64,000 nt of DNA from an uncultured Granulosicoccaceae bacterium (GCA_938003855.1 CALKXD010000014.1:1-64000), one strand, 5' to 3'; shown: positions 1 to 10,317, counted from the stretch's first letter. The notes: generated by a model from the sequence alone, not told the origin. A program made the numbers and translations.

Positions 1-125
1 CTTGCCGGATCGGTTTGTGTTTTTCAAAACTGTTGAATCGGTATCGGTGAGCAACGAAATTCCATAAGATTATTAAGGTGTCGCACAGTTTTACTTAGCC
101 TGTAATAGGCCATGGAGCGGTTACG

Positions 126-998
126 TTGGATATCAACAATCTCAAGGCATTTATCGAAGTTGCAGACAAACGGTCTTTCTCCAGGTCTGCAGAAACCCTA
201 CACCTGACACAGCCTGCCGTAAGCAAGCGCATCGCAGCTCTGGAAACAGAACTGTCTGCACGCCTCTTTGATCGCGTCGGCCGCAGTGTTCACTTAACCG
301 AAGCAGGCAAAGTCCTGCTTCCATCGGCACGGCAGATAAGTGCCGAACTCGATCGCATCGAAGACGTCATTTGCAATCTGGGAAAAGGGGTAAGCGGCAA
401 ACTCAGTATTTGCTCAAGCTCCCATATCGGGATACACCGCATTCCCAATTTGCTGCGAGACTTCAGCAGAGACTATCCCGATGTGGAAATTGACATCCAT
501 TTCAGTGACTCCACCACAGCGTTGCAGTCGGTCGAGGATGGACTCTATGAAATGGGCTTGTGTGCCATGCACAACAATGCCGATACACGCCTGAAAGAAA
601 TCAAAATATGGGAAGACGATCTCGTCATTGTCGTGTCACCGGATCATCCGCTGCGCAGTGAAGAAAACCTGAGCGCTGAGGTTCTGATGAAATGCCCGGC
701 AGTGCTGCCGGCACTTCCTTCATCAACCAGAAAAACCATCAATCACGCGCTCTCCGGCCTCGCCACCTCCGCTTCGGTATCGATGGAAGCACATGATCTC
801 GAAACGATCAAAACCATGGTGTCAATCGGGCTGGGCTGGGGATGTGTCCCCAGAATCATGGTTGACGACTCAGTCGTCGTACTCGACATACCCGAACTTC
901 AAATGAAGCGCAGAATCTCTCTGGTCCGCCACCACGAGCGCACTCTGTCCCGCGCCGCTGAAGCCTTTATAGAAATACTTCCAGCTGCTGTGCCGTAA
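126..998 (+). CDS. LysR family transcriptional regulator
   Basis: N-terminal HTH 'NLKAFIEVADKRSFSRSAETLHLTQPAVSKRIAALE' followed by a LysR substrate-binding domain; TTG start. Confidence 0.93.
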   Translation: MDINNLKAFIEVADKRSFSRSAETLHLTQPAVSKRIAALETELSARLFDRVGRSVHLTEAGKVLLPSARQISAELDRIEDVICNLGKGVSGKLSICSSSHIGIHRIPNLLRDFSRDYPDVEIDIHFSDSTTALQSVEDGLYEMGLCAMHNNADTRLKEIKIWEDDLVIVVSPDHPLRSEENLSAEVLMKCPAVLPALPSSTRKTINHALSGLATSASVSMEAHDLETIKTMVSIGLGWGCVPRIMVDDSVVVLDIPELQMKRRISLVRHHERTLSRAAEAFIEILPAAVP

Positions 999-1152
999 CT
1001 GTAGCGCGGCGGACCCGCGCTGCAACGACTGATCTGCGGTTTCCGGCAAGAGCACGTGCCTCTTCGCCACCGCAGTCAGTTGCCTTTACTACCCGCCTCA
1101 CAGGGCTCGCGTGGCATAAACCAGTCAGCAGATCATGCTGTATTGATGCACG

Positions 1153-2235
1153 CTAGCGACTGCCAAGCACCGAGTAATTCTGCGCCCGATCCCGTAAACA
1201 GTGGTCCATCAATACCAATGCCATCATGGCTTCTGCGATTGGCGTGGCGCGGATGCCGACACAAGGATCGTGACGGCCTGTCGTAATCACTTCGACCGGC
1301 GCATTGTGGTTATCAACGCTACGCCCGGGCACGCGCAGGCTTGACGTGGGCTTCAACGCCAGCGAGGCCACTACGTCCTGCCCGGAGCTGATTCCACCGA
1401 GTACCCCACCCGCATTATTCGACAAAAAACCCTCCGGGGTGATTTCGTCACGGTGCTCTGAGCCGCGCTGTGTGACACAGTCAAACCCGGCACCGATCTG
1501 CACACCCTTTACTGCACCGATGCTCATCAGCGCGTGAGCGATGTCAGCGTCGAGTCGATCAAACACAGGCTCGCCCCAACCGACCGGCACACCACTGGCC
1601 TGCACCACAACCTTGGCACCGACCGAATCGCCATCCCTGGCCAACTGCTGCATATAGTCACCCAACTCAGTCACCTGCGACGGGTTGGGCCAAAAAAACG
1701 CATTGCGTTCAACCTCATCCCAATCAAACCCGCCGGCATCAAGCTCTATCGGACCAAGTTGTGACAGATATCCACGCACAGACACCCCCAACTCGGCGGC
1801 GAGATACTTTTTTGCAATGCCCGCAGCCGCCACTCGCATCGCTGTTTCCCGCGCGGACGACCGCCCGCCTCCGCGATAATCGCGAATACCGTACTTCTTC
1901 TGATAGGTTAAATCCGCGTGCGCAGGTCGGAAGACATCTTTGATCTTGCTGTAGTCCTTGGAACGCTGATCGGTATTCTCGATCATCAACCCGATAGGAG
2001 TGCCGGTGGTAACACCTTCGAAAACGCCAGAAAGTATCCGCACCGTATCGTCTTCACGACGCTGGGTGGTATAGCGCGATTGCCCGGGCTTGCGACGATC
2101 AAGATCCCCCTGCAAATCCGCCTCTGACAGCGGCAACCCCGGCGGGCAGCCGTCGACAATCGCCCCGATGGCCGCCCCATGGCTTTCGCCAAAGGTAGTA
2201 ACGGAAAACAATTTGCCAAAAGTGTTGCCGGACAT
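1153..2235 (-). CDS. aroC: chorismate synthase
   Basis: '[36 protein letters not shown]', '[25 protein letters not shown]'-like motif and '[18 protein letters not shown]' are chorismate synthase signatures. Confidence 0.98.
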   Translation of the reverse strand: MSGNTFGKLFSVTTFGESHGAAIGAIVDGCPPGLPLSEADLQGDLDRRKPGQSRYTTQRREDDTVRILSGVFEGVTTGTPIGLMIENTDQRSKDYSKIKDVFRPAHADLTYQKKYGIRDYRGGGRSSARETAMRVAAAGIAKKYLAAELGVSVRGYLSQLGPIELDAGGFDWDEVERNAFFWPNPSQVTELGDYMQQLARDGDSVGAKVVVQASGVPVGWGEPVFDRLDADIAHALMSIGAVKGVQIGAGFDCVTQRGSEHRDEITPEGFLSNNAGGVLGGISSGQDVVASLALKPTSSLRVPGRSVDNHNAPVEVITTGRHDPCVGIRATPIAEAMMALVLMDHCLRDRAQNYSVLGSR

Positions 2236-2457
2236 GGATTCTTAACCTGGTGTATTCATGGATCTGAGGGGAAAAAGACAGACGCACGCTAACCGATTGT
2301 TGAAAACGGCCTGTTGCGTCGCCAAAGTGAGTATATGGGTCCAACCCCCTTTATAAAAATACTAATTCACCAAAGCGGCGCACCGAATTGAACCCCGGAC
2401 ACCAATCAGCCGTTACCACTCTGAGAGGCGCTAGCGAATCACCCCGCAACCGGTGAT

Positions 2458-2493
2458 AAAAAAAACCGACCCCAGAAAAACGGGGACGGTCGG
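2458..2493 (-). terminator. terminator-like hairpin with eight-T tract (minus strand)
   Basis: Plus strand AAAAAAAA-CCGACCCC-agaaaaac-GGGG(acgg)TCGG; on the minus strand this is a GC stem followed by T8. Confidence 0.5.
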
Positions 2494-2532
2494 GATGCGA
2501 ACGCCACAACCCATAAGCAACGGAGACCAGCA

Positions 2533-3048
2533 GTGACTGATGAGCTGAGCGAGCGACGCAGTATTGGTCAGTACATGATCGTCGGCATGTGGATTTTTGG
2601 TCTGGCACTCGCAGTCCTGCTGATGGATCGATGGCTGGAACGCAGCCGCAATCCAAACAACGCCGTCGTCTCATCGACTGACGGCGGCAAACGCAGCATT
2701 ACGCTGGAACGTGGCCGATGGGGCCACTACCTGGTGACCGGCGCAATTAATGGCTCGGAAATCGACTTTCTGGTGGACACCGGCGCTTCTACCGTCAGTA
2801 TTCCCGCTGAGTTTGCCGATCGCATCGGTCTTCCGCGTGGCGAGGCAATTCAAATCAGCACCGCCAATGGTATTGGCATTGCCTACAAAACCCGCATTGA
2901 GAGCTTATCCATTGGTGATCTGCAGATTCGCAATGCCACCGGACACATCAACCCGGGGTTGAGCGACGAAGTTCTGCTTGGCATGAGCGTTCTGAAAAAC
3001 TACGAATTGGTACAGCGCGGTAATGAACTGGTTATTCGCGAACCGTAA
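2533..3048 (+). CDS. retropepsin-like aspartic protease, membrane-anchored (TIGR02281/clan AA type)
   Basis: N-terminal TM helix, then 'FLVDTGASTVSIPAEFADRIGL' DTGA motif; GTG start behind GGAGA. Confidence 0.88.
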   Translation: MTDELSERRSIGQYMIVGMWIFGLALAVLLMDRWLERSRNPNNAVVSSTDGGKRSITLERGRWGHYLVTGAINGSEIDFLVDTGASTVSIPAEFADRIGLPRGEAIQISTANGIGIAYKTRIESLSIGDLQIRNATGHINPGLSDEVLLGMSVLKNYELVQRGNELVIREP

Positions 3049-3071
3049 CCGGCCCCGGTCGGCCCACACTG

Positions 3072-3725
3072 TCAGGGTGAATGCACCACCGGCGGCGTTC
3101 GGCGCCTTGGGTAGCAGGTGGTGCAAATTTCACAAACCGTGCCGTCACAGCCCCGCGCCGAGCAATACTGCCGGCCATAAAAAATGATCTGCAGATGTAG
3201 GTTATTCCAGTGTTCTTCTGCAAACAGTTTTTTTAGGTCAGCCTCTGTTTGCACTACGTTCTTCCCCGACGTCAGCCCCCAGCGTTGCGCCAGGCGGTGG
3301 ATATGGGTATCGACGGGAAAAGCCGGTACACCAAACGCCTGGCTCATCACAACAGATGCGGTCTTATGACCGACGCCCGGCAGTGACTCGAGATGCTCAA
3401 ACGACTGCGGAACCTCGCCATCATGCCGGTCGATCAACATCCCGGACAACTCGACAATCGCTCTCGACTTTCGCGGCGACAAGCCGCACGGCTTGATGAT
3501 CTTCTCGACAGCCGCCGGTGTCTTGCCGGCCATTGCATAGGGGTTATCTGCCAGCTTGAACAGCGCAGGGGTTACTTTATTGACACGCTCATCAGTACAT
3601 TGCGCAGACAGTAACACCGCCACCAGCAACGTGTAGGGATCGGTGTGATCCAGCGGGATTGGGGTTTCCGGATACAACTCTGCCAATCGTGCCTGAATAT
3701 ACTCGGCTCTTTGTTTTTTTCGCAT
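3072..3725 (-). CDS. nth: endonuclease III
   Basis: HhH 'LPGVGHKTASVVMSQAFGVPAFPVDTHIHRLAQRWGL' and C-terminal Fe-S cysteines 'CSARGCDGTVCEICTTC'. Confidence 0.97.
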   Translation of the reverse strand: MRKKQRAEYIQARLAELYPETPIPLDHTDPYTLLVAVLLSAQCTDERVNKVTPALFKLADNPYAMAGKTPAAVEKIIKPCGLSPRKSRAIVELSGMLIDRHDGEVPQSFEHLESLPGVGHKTASVVMSQAFGVPAFPVDTHIHRLAQRWGLTSGKNVVQTEADLKKLFAEEHWNNLHLQIIFYGRQYCSARGCDGTVCEICTTCYPRRRTPPVVHSP

Positions 3726-3802
3726 GCGACCTGAAGCGACTTCGCTTTCTATAAATGACGTTGTTCAGAAAGACAGATTTTGCACCATCACTGATGTCAA
3801 TA

Positions 3803-5149
3803 CTAAATGACAGTGGCCGCGTGCTCGTAGGCAACCCGACGGGCGGGCTCAGCAAACCCGATAACTTCGATTTCCTGCAACAGTGATTGCACTAACTCAG
3901 TTTTCTGCAGCCTGGCGGCGGCATCAACCAACATCTGAAAAAACAGTTCCCGCTGCGCGTGGCTCGCGCCCATCTGCCAGAGGTCGTGCCGTGCCGGCAG
4001 CAATATTTCCAGCACTTCCCGGTACTGACCACGACGGTGCGCCACCGCGGCCTGCGCTGCCGGCACAGCTGCCACCTGATAGCGATCCGCAAGCGTAGGC
4101 GTTCCACACTGACCAAACGCCCGCATGGCTTCAAGCAGCTGCTCACAAGCGTCATAATTGCCGACCGCTGCAAGGATCACGGCATAGTGAGCGCTGGTAA
4201 ACGGACTGGACATATCGTGCAACCGGGGCTCTACCAATGCCGCCATCTCCTGCCAGCGATCACCAACTGCCACGCCGGCATGCTCCAGACGCCATAACAT
4301 CGAAGCGCCATTTTGCAGATCGATATAGAGATCCGGCATCGCCTGCACCAGAGGTTCATCGCGGTTTCGAATCCAGTTGTCATACCCTTCGAGGACTGCA
4401 TCGTGCTGTTTGCCCTCAAGGTGAAACAAGCAATGGTGCCACCAGATATGAAACTTCATTTGGTTCGTCTGTGCCCACTCATTCTGCAATCCCGACAGCC
4501 ACTCGACACCCTCGGTGCAGCGCCCCTGCATCCACAGTACGTGTGCGACAGCGTGTGCTGCCCAGGCGTTGGAGCGGCGATTGTCAATTGCCTCGCGCCC
4601 ACAGGCTTCCGCTTCGCCGTAGTGGCCGCACTCTTCAAGGTCGAAAGCGCGAATAGACAGATAGTCGGCATAGCCCGGGATATCATCGCGCCAGGCACTA
4701 CTGACCATCGAGGATAGTCGCTCCGAACGCTGCATCTCTCCAAGCCAGAAAAGCTCCCCCTGGCACAGGGTTAAGGCAAAAGCGTCGGTGGGATAACGGT
4801 TGAGGATCTGCTCATAGTGATCGATCATGCCGTGCAGCTCTCCTGCAGAACCACACTCCAGCGCATCGACATAAAGTTGCTCGCGCTGAGTCATGGTCGC
4901 CCGCTGTTTTTTCGCTGACACCAACGATTGCTGCAGAGCAGGAGCCAGACTTGACTGCCGCGCACCGTGCAGCATCAACCCCATTGCCGCATGAGCAAAT
5001 CCGCAATCCGGATCAGCCACCAGCGCCTGCTGCAGAGCGGGCACCACATCCACCTGACGCTGTATAAATTTTTCCACGGCCTGCAGGCAGGCCGCACCGG
5101 CGGTGTCATCAGAGGTACTGATCGGATAATCGCGCGCATCTGTCAGCAT
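3803..5149 (-). CDS. tetratricopeptide repeat protein (TTC38-like)
   Basis: Helical repeats with 'IRAFDLEECGHYGEAEACGREAID', 'WAAHAVAHVLWMQGR', 'WHHCLFHLE'; ORF extends to 5215, internal ATG at 5149 preferred. Confidence 0.8.
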   Translation of the reverse strand: MLTDARDYPISTSDDTAGAACLQAVEKFIQRQVDVVPALQQALVADPDCGFAHAAMGLMLHGARQSSLAPALQQSLVSAKKQRATMTQREQLYVDALECGSAGELHGMIDHYEQILNRYPTDAFALTLCQGELFWLGEMQRSERLSSMVSSAWRDDIPGYADYLSIRAFDLEECGHYGEAEACGREAIDNRRSNAWAAHAVAHVLWMQGRCTEGVEWLSGLQNEWAQTNQMKFHIWWHHCLFHLEGKQHDAVLEGYDNWIRNRDEPLVQAMPDLYIDLQNGASMLWRLEHAGVAVGDRWQEMAALVEPRLHDMSSPFTSAHYAVILAAVGNYDACEQLLEAMRAFGQCGTPTLADRYQVAAVPAAQAAVAHRRGQYREVLEILLPARHDLWQMGASHAQRELFFQMLVDAAARLQKTELVQSLLQEIEVIGFAEPARRVAYEHAATVI

Positions 5150-5308
5150 GAGTACAGGTGTCCGTAGTTGATCGGCAGGTCGTGCCGGCAAGGTGCCGCC
5201 GCCTGGCAACAGCAAAGCTGTCGACCGGCTGCCGCGTTAAGCCGCAACACCGGTTGTATCATTGCAAACCAACAGGGGCAAGTGCCGTCACTGCGATGCG
5301 CCCGGGTG

Positions 5309-5797
5309 CTATGGCAACAACAGGTCCCGCTCAATCGGCACATAGCGAGTAGCCGATTTAATCAATGAAGCCGCGGTAAACTGTGGCACACCATAAACCT
5401 CCACCGGTACACCTTTATCCTGCGTGATGGCAGTTGCCAGTAAATCAAAGTCACCGTCACCCGAGGCGAGCACAATCACCTCTGCCCGCCTGGCGTACTC
5501 AAGTGCATCTATAGTGATTCCGACATCCCAATCGCCTTTAGCTGAACCATCGGCACGCTGAATAAACGGCTTCAGTTTTACCTCGAAACCTATCGCCCGC
5601 AAGATATTTTGAAACTGCTGCTGCTTTGCATCGCCCCGGTCAATGGCATAGGCAAATGCAGCCACCACGTCACGATCCCTCGTCGCCAGGGACCAGAATT
5701 TATTGTAATCAAAGTGACGCTGATACGCCTGCCGGGTCGTGTAATAGATGTTCTGCACATCGACCAGCACGACTACTTTTGTTTTTGTCTCAGCCAT
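5309..5797 (-). CDS. NYN domain protein (LabA/DUF88-like, PIN-like fold)
   Basis: 'VVVLVDVQNIYYT', 'KGDWDVGITIDALEYARRAEVIVLASGDGDFDLLATAI' acidic motifs of NYN nucleases. Confidence 0.9.
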   Translation of the reverse strand: MAETKTKVVVLVDVQNIYYTTRQAYQRHFDYNKFWSLATRDRDVVAAFAYAIDRGDAKQQQFQNILRAIGFEVKLKPFIQRADGSAKGDWDVGITIDALEYARRAEVIVLASGDGDFDLLATAITQDKGVPVEVYGVPQFTAASLIKSATRYVPIERDLLLP

Positions 5798-5812
5798 ATT
5801 TGCGGACAACTA

Positions 5813-6649
5813 CTACAGAGCTGTTCTGACGCTCCAGAGTTCGGGAAACAGCACTACATCAAGCATTTTCCGCAAATAAGAAACCCCACCGGTGCCGCCG
5901 GTGCCGCGCTTGAAACCAATCACTCGCTCCACTGTGGTCACATGGTTAAAACGCCAGCGACGGAAATAGTCCTCAAAGTCCACCAGCTTCTCTGCCAGTT
6001 CATAGAGTTTCCAGTGTTCGTCGGTATTTTGATAAACCTGTTGCCAAGCGTCCTGCACACCGGCATTGGCACTGTGAGTCTCTGCTACATCACGATTCAG
6101 TACGGCATCCGGCACCGTCAGACCATGGCGAGCCAGCAATCGAATGGCTTCATCGTAGAGACTTGGCACTTGCAACTCGGCGGTAAGCATCTCGGCGATA
6201 TCCGGTCGGTGTTCATGCGGGCGCAGCATTGCCGCATTGCGATTGCCAACCATAAACTCAATATGCCGATACTGATACGACTGGAAACCCGAAGACTGTC
6301 CCAGCGCATCACGAAACGCCGTGTAATCGCTCGGGGTCATGGTCCGCAACACATCCCAGGCACTGTTAAGTTGCTCGAAAATTCGCGTCACCCGGGACAG
6401 CATTTTGAATGCCTCCGGCAGGTTACCGCTGGCGATTGCTGTTCGTGCGGCCGCTGTCTCATGAATTGCCAATCGCATCCATAACTCTGAAGTCTGGTGC
6501 TGGATTATAAACAACAATTCATCGTGCGCCGTGGAAACCGGACGCTGCGCTGTGAGAATTTTATCGAGATTCAGATAATCAGAATAAGACATCCGACCAT
6601 CAAACGACATCTGTGCCCCTTCAATCGAGGGATCGTAAGGCTTGCTCAT
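5813..6649 (-). CDS. kynA: tryptophan 2,3-dioxygenase
   Basis: '[39 protein letters not shown]', '[17 protein letters not shown]', '[31 protein letters not shown]'. Confidence 0.97.
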   Translation of the reverse strand: MSKPYDPSIEGAQMSFDGRMSYSDYLNLDKILTAQRPVSTAHDELLFIIQHQTSELWMRLAIHETAAARTAIASGNLPEAFKMLSRVTRIFEQLNSAWDVLRTMTPSDYTAFRDALGQSSGFQSYQYRHIEFMVGNRNAAMLRPHEHRPDIAEMLTAELQVPSLYDEAIRLLARHGLTVPDAVLNRDVAETHSANAGVQDAWQQVYQNTDEHWKLYELAEKLVDFEDYFRRWRFNHVTTVERVIGFKRGTGGTGGVSYLRKMLDVVLFPELWSVRTAL

Positions 6650-6848
6650 GTACTCGCATTCCAGTGGTGGTTAAATCAAACGATACTCGACGCGGGAATC
6701 CGCAGGGTCAGTACATCGTCTGTAGCAAACGGCGGATTTCACTATCAGTCCGGCGGCACTTAAGTAGTCCAGAGATACTGAAAACGCCCATGCACATCAG
6801 AGGGTCAGCAAAACACCTTCACCCAAATGTGTTTCACCGCGCAGACCT

Positions 6849-7178
6849 CTAGACGAGCTCATCGACAAGACGAATCGACGCCTCAATCGACGGGGCTCCC
6901 ATCTTGCTCACACAGCATTCACCGCAGACACTGGCATGATGCCTGACCAATTGCACGACCTGCTCGAGTGACAATCTATCGACTATCGCAAGACCGGACA
7001 ATGTCTCGTCAAGCGCCCCGAACACCTGACCACTGCTGTCGATCAGCCAGTCGTCATCGGCGTAGCGCACATGCTGAAAATCTGCACTGCCGGTCCATTG
7101 CCCGGCCGAGCCTACAAACTGCAGTTCATCGGAGCCGGCAAATTTTAATACACAGGGCCACTGCACCTCGTAGCTCAT
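6849..7178 (-). CDS. DUF4144-like hypothetical protein
   Basis: 'VQWPCVLKFAGSDELQFVGSAGQW' and acidic middle segment resemble the DUF4144 family. Confidence 0.6.
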   Translation of the reverse strand: MSYEVQWPCVLKFAGSDELQFVGSAGQWTGSADFQHVRYADDDWLIDSSGQVFGALDETLSGLAIVDRLSLEQVVQLVRHHASVCGECCVSKMGAPSIEASIRLVDELV

Positions 7179-7339
7179 AGAGCGTCACTCAACTGAAGAA
7201 TCAATAGGGTCAGACCATACCGTATTCTATTTAATAATGCTGGCTTTGACAGCCACCCACCGCCGACGCACTGGCGTGTACGCCACACGGGCTTTAGCCA
7301 AAAGGCGTGTACCGCAGTGCTCTTCTAACGCGATCAGCG

Positions 7340-8095
7340 CTATAGTTTCTCGATAACAAAACGCCCGACAAACGGCATGCCGCGGTCAAACGGTGTCCCG
7401 GTGGGATTCGACACCAGATCAATTGGATCCGGTGGCTGAGTGTCGCTGTTGGCGGAAGTGTAGCTCTGGCCACTGTCGGTGCCGGCATCATAGAGCGCCA
7501 GATCCTGTGTCAACGACGCTAGAAATTGCTGCCCGTCATGCAGCGCCACATTGTGCAGACCGACAAACCAGTCGGGACTCGGCGCCAGCATACTGACCAC
7601 GGTTATCAGTGGATTATCAATACTGACCTCAAACTCAACACTCACCTCACCGGGTGACGTCGCGACACCGCCGCCATTAATGACAGCGCTGGCATAGCCT
7701 TCATCAATCGCTGCATTGACTTCGGATACAAAGGTGGACACGCCTCCTGTTTCAGCCATGACCTCAATACCGTCACTGGCATTCTGACCTTGCGACCAAA
7801 ACACTACCTGCTGATTGTGAACGGCACCGGTCAGCGGTGAAAAGTGCGGGTTACCCGGAAAATCAGTGATGTGCGTGGCACCGCTCCAGGTCGCCTCAAA
7901 GCGGAGTCGATAGCGCGCCGTTGTGGCCGTGGAGCCTGTATCGGTTGGATCAGTAGTCGTCTGATCAGGGGTAGATTCATCCGTATCCTCAGGTGGCATG
8001 GCCGTCGCACTACCTGAGTCAGATGAACCTGAGCAACCGGCGATAGCAACGACCACAGCCAGACTGCACAACGTGAGCACTCGGGGTAATTTCAA
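7340..8095 (-). CDS. spondin domain-containing lipoprotein
   Basis: Lipobox 'LAVVVAIAGCSGSS', then 'RYRLRFEATWSGATHITDFPGNPHFSPLTGAVHNQQVVFW' and 'LAPSPDWFVGLHNVAL', typical Spondin_N. Confidence 0.88.
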   Translation of the reverse strand: MKLPRVLTLCSLAVVVAIAGCSGSSDSGSATAMPPEDTDESTPDQTTTDPTDTGSTATTARYRLRFEATWSGATHITDFPGNPHFSPLTGAVHNQQVVFWSQGQNASDGIEVMAETGGVSTFVSEVNAAIDEGYASAVINGGGVATSPGEVSVEFEVSIDNPLITVVSMLAPSPDWFVGLHNVALHDGQQFLASLTQDLALYDAGTDSGQSYTSANSDTQPPDPIDLVSNPTGTPFDRGMPFVGRFVIEKL

Positions 8096-8149
8096 AAGTT
8101 TCTCCTTGGTGTACTTTTCGATTACGACAGGGGAATCACCGTGTGAGAA

Positions 8150-8371
8150 TCAGTACGATGAGTTCGGTGAGCTATCCGGATTGATTTCGCCTTCCACTTC
8201 ATCGGGATCGGTATCATTAAACAGCAACACAGATCGCACGAACTCAATTTCAGCAAGAATTTTGTCGACGCGCTCACCGTACTCGTAACTGTTTACTTCA
8301 ACGGCCTTCGGCATGTAGGTAAAGGCAATCTTCAGTGCCTGCAAGGAATCTTCATCAAGCTTATCGCTCAT
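8150..8371 (-). CDS. small hypothetical acidic protein (73 aa)
   Basis: ORF 'MSDKLDEDSLQALKIAFTYMPKAVEVNSYEYGERVDKILAEIEFVRSVLLFNDTDPDEVEGEINPDSSPNSSY'; ATG at 8371 preferred over the longer ORF to 8593. Confidence 0.6.
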   Translation of the reverse strand: MSDKLDEDSLQALKIAFTYMPKAVEVNSYEYGERVDKILAEIEFVRSVLLFNDTDPDEVEGEINPDSSPNSSY

Positions 8372-8569
8372 AGCGGCTACCCTACTCCAACAGATTAAAT
8401 TGTCATGGTAATGCATTTCCGGTGCAGGCACTGTCCCACACGTCAATTCCTGTGACCACCAAACGTCCCTTTTTCTCAATCTACAGATGTTAGAATATGG
8501 AAACTCAAGACACAGCACGGAATCACGCTCTGTGCCAGCATCAAGCCACCCTGTAGAGGTCAGCACGCA

Positions 8570-9298
8570 ATGAATACACGGGCAAGACAGCAACTGGCAC
8601 CGACCGGTGTCCTGCGCACTGCCGTTAATATGGCCAACTTTCTGCTCATCACCGGTGAGACTGTCGACGGTGAAGCCGACGGCGTCTCACCCGATCTGGC
8701 CAGGGCGATCGCCGCTGAACTCGGCGTGGAGGCTGTCATGGTGCCATTCAAAGGTCCCGGTGAAGTCGCCGATGCAATTACCGACAACAGCTGGGACATC
8801 GGCAATATTGCGGCAGAGCCGGAGCGTGCAAAAACCATTGCCTTCAGCCCTGCCTACTGTGAAATACAGGCCACGTATATGCTGCCCCCCGGCTCCGCAA
8901 TTACCGATCAGAGCCAGATCGATGTTGCCGGTAACCGCATCGCCGTGAAAGAACGCGCCGCCTATGATCTATGGCTCACCGACAACCTCAGGCACGCACA
9001 ACTGGTCCGCGTCGACAGCATCGACAACTCCTTCAACACATTCGTCAGCGACAACCTTGAAGTACTTGCCGGGTTACGCCCGGCATTGCTCAAGCAGCAA
9101 CAGAAACTGCCTGGCGCTACCATCATGGACAGCAGCTTTACCGCAGTTCAGCAGTCCGTCGGGTGTCGGCCGGAGCATCATCATGGGACGGCGTTTTTGC
9201 AGGAATTTATCCACCACGCTATCAGCAGCGGCCTGATCGCCTCATTAATAGACAAGCACGGCGTTACCGGAAAACTATCGGTAGCGCCACTGCCCTAA
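8570..9298 (+). CDS. transporter substrate-binding domain protein (SBP_bac_3-like), no evident signal peptide
   Basis: 'GVLRTAVNMANFLLITG...GVSPDLARAIAAELGVEAVMVPFKGPGEVADAITDNSWDIGNIAAEPERAKTIAFSPAY'. Confidence 0.85.
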   Translation: MNTRARQQLAPTGVLRTAVNMANFLLITGETVDGEADGVSPDLARAIAAELGVEAVMVPFKGPGEVADAITDNSWDIGNIAAEPERAKTIAFSPAYCEIQATYMLPPGSAITDQSQIDVAGNRIAVKERAAYDLWLTDNLRHAQLVRVDSIDNSFNTFVSDNLEVLAGLRPALLKQQQKLPGATIMDSSFTAVQQSVGCRPEHHHGTAFLQEFIHHAISSGLIASLIDKHGVTGKLSVAPLP

Positions 9299-9300
9299 CG

Positions 9301-10317
9301 CTAGTACTGCGGCTTCAGTAACACACAGCCAATCGTGTCCATAGCCCGGCGGAGATCATCGAACTGACGCTGATCCCGATAACTGCCGACAATAGCACCA
9401 CCTGACCCGGCGTACTTCGCAGACGCGCCGACCGAACGCGCCACAGAGATCATTTCGGTGTGCCGGGGATTCAGTACGCACATGGCATCGCGCAGATCAA
9501 AATTGTGATTAATTGCATTGAAAAGTGCTGCATCATCGCGCTGATCAAGTGCCACCGCGGCCTGATCTGTCAGAGCAGCAAACCGCACCATAGTCTCATG
9601 CACAACACGATCACCCTTCTCGTAGCGCGTGCGTAAATCATTGTGAAACACTTCGGTCGGCTCGCTGGTGTCTGGTCGATAGGCCAGATAAAGCGGCGGC
9701 AGTGCACTGACCTCCAGGGACGTGTATCGACCGCATTCATAGCCCGCAATCTGCTCCATTGCCTGCTTGCTGAAGTCCATCTGCACCAGCCCTTCATAGA
9801 TCTGTATGACCCTGTCCTGCAACCCACCGGCGATCCCGAGTTCGTCGCGTTCAACAGACAGCACCAGTGACGGCTGTACCACCTTGTCTATCGACACGGT
9901 GTAGAACTGCATCAACGCCCTGAGCGTCGCAACAATTATCGCACTGGAACCAGCCAGCCCCACCTGTTGCGGGATAGTCGAGTCATAGCGAATGGTAAAG
10001 TTTCTTTCGTGAAGCGGTTGGGCCGTTGCATCACAGTAGTCAAAAAAACGCTTTATGGTGGCCTTAATTAACCGTACGCCGCCGTAGTAGCCGTGCCTGC
10101 CAACACTGCTGTGCAGCTCGTTGATCGACGCATAAATCGACATATCCGACGCCTGTGGCAGGATCTCCAGTTGCGGAGATTCCACAAGCCATACACTGGC
10201 GGCAAAATTCTTTACCGAAAACGCAATCGTTTTACCGTAGTAGCCATCAGAAGGGTTGCCAATTAAGCCGGCACGTGCAAATGCCTGAGTAAATATTTCT
10301 GACATATCAGTTGACAC
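9301..10317 (-). CDS. GHMP kinase, glucuronokinase-like
   Basis: 'ARAGLIGNPSDGYYGKTIAFSVKNFAASVWL', 'IPQQVGLAGSSAIIVATLRAL' (GHMP motif 2), 'KYAGSGGAIVGSY' (motif 3); GTG start at 10317 or ATG at 10305. Confidence 0.85.
   Translation of the reverse strand: MSTDMSEIFTQAFARAGLIGNPSDGYYGKTIAFSVKNFAASVWLVESPQLEILPQASDMSIYASINELHSSVGRHGYYGGVRLIKATIKRFFDYCDATAQPLHERNFTIRYDSTIPQQVGLAGSSAIIVATLRALMQFYTVSIDKVVQPSLVLSVERDELGIAGGLQDRVIQIYEGLVQMDFSKQAMEQIAGYECGRYTSLEVSALPPLYLAYRPDTSEPTEVFHNDLRTRYEKGDRVVHETMVRFAALTDQAAVALDQRDDAALFNAINHNFDLRDAMCVLNPRHTEMISVARSVGASAKYAGSGGAIVGSYRDQRQFDDLRRAMDTIGCVLLKPQY

Noticed and set aside
1003-1021. AGCGCGG-cggac-CCGCGCT hairpin after the LysR gene
   Set aside because: Short 7-bp stem without a T tract; too weak to call as a terminator
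2371-2440. Possible tRNA gene because of a GGTTCAATTC T-loop-like motif
   Set aside because: No convincing acceptor, D or anticodon stems could be built by eye; at most a remnant
2351-2674. 107-aa minus-strand ORF between aroC and the aspartic protease
   Set aside because: Overlaps the protease start on the other strand; Arg/Cys-rich composition typical of a spurious ORF, although the underlying hairpin was kept as a finding
5609-6484. 291-aa plus-strand ORF opposite tryptophan 2,3-dioxygenase and the NYN gene
   Set aside because: Overlaps two well-supported minus-strand genes and has no recognisable family features
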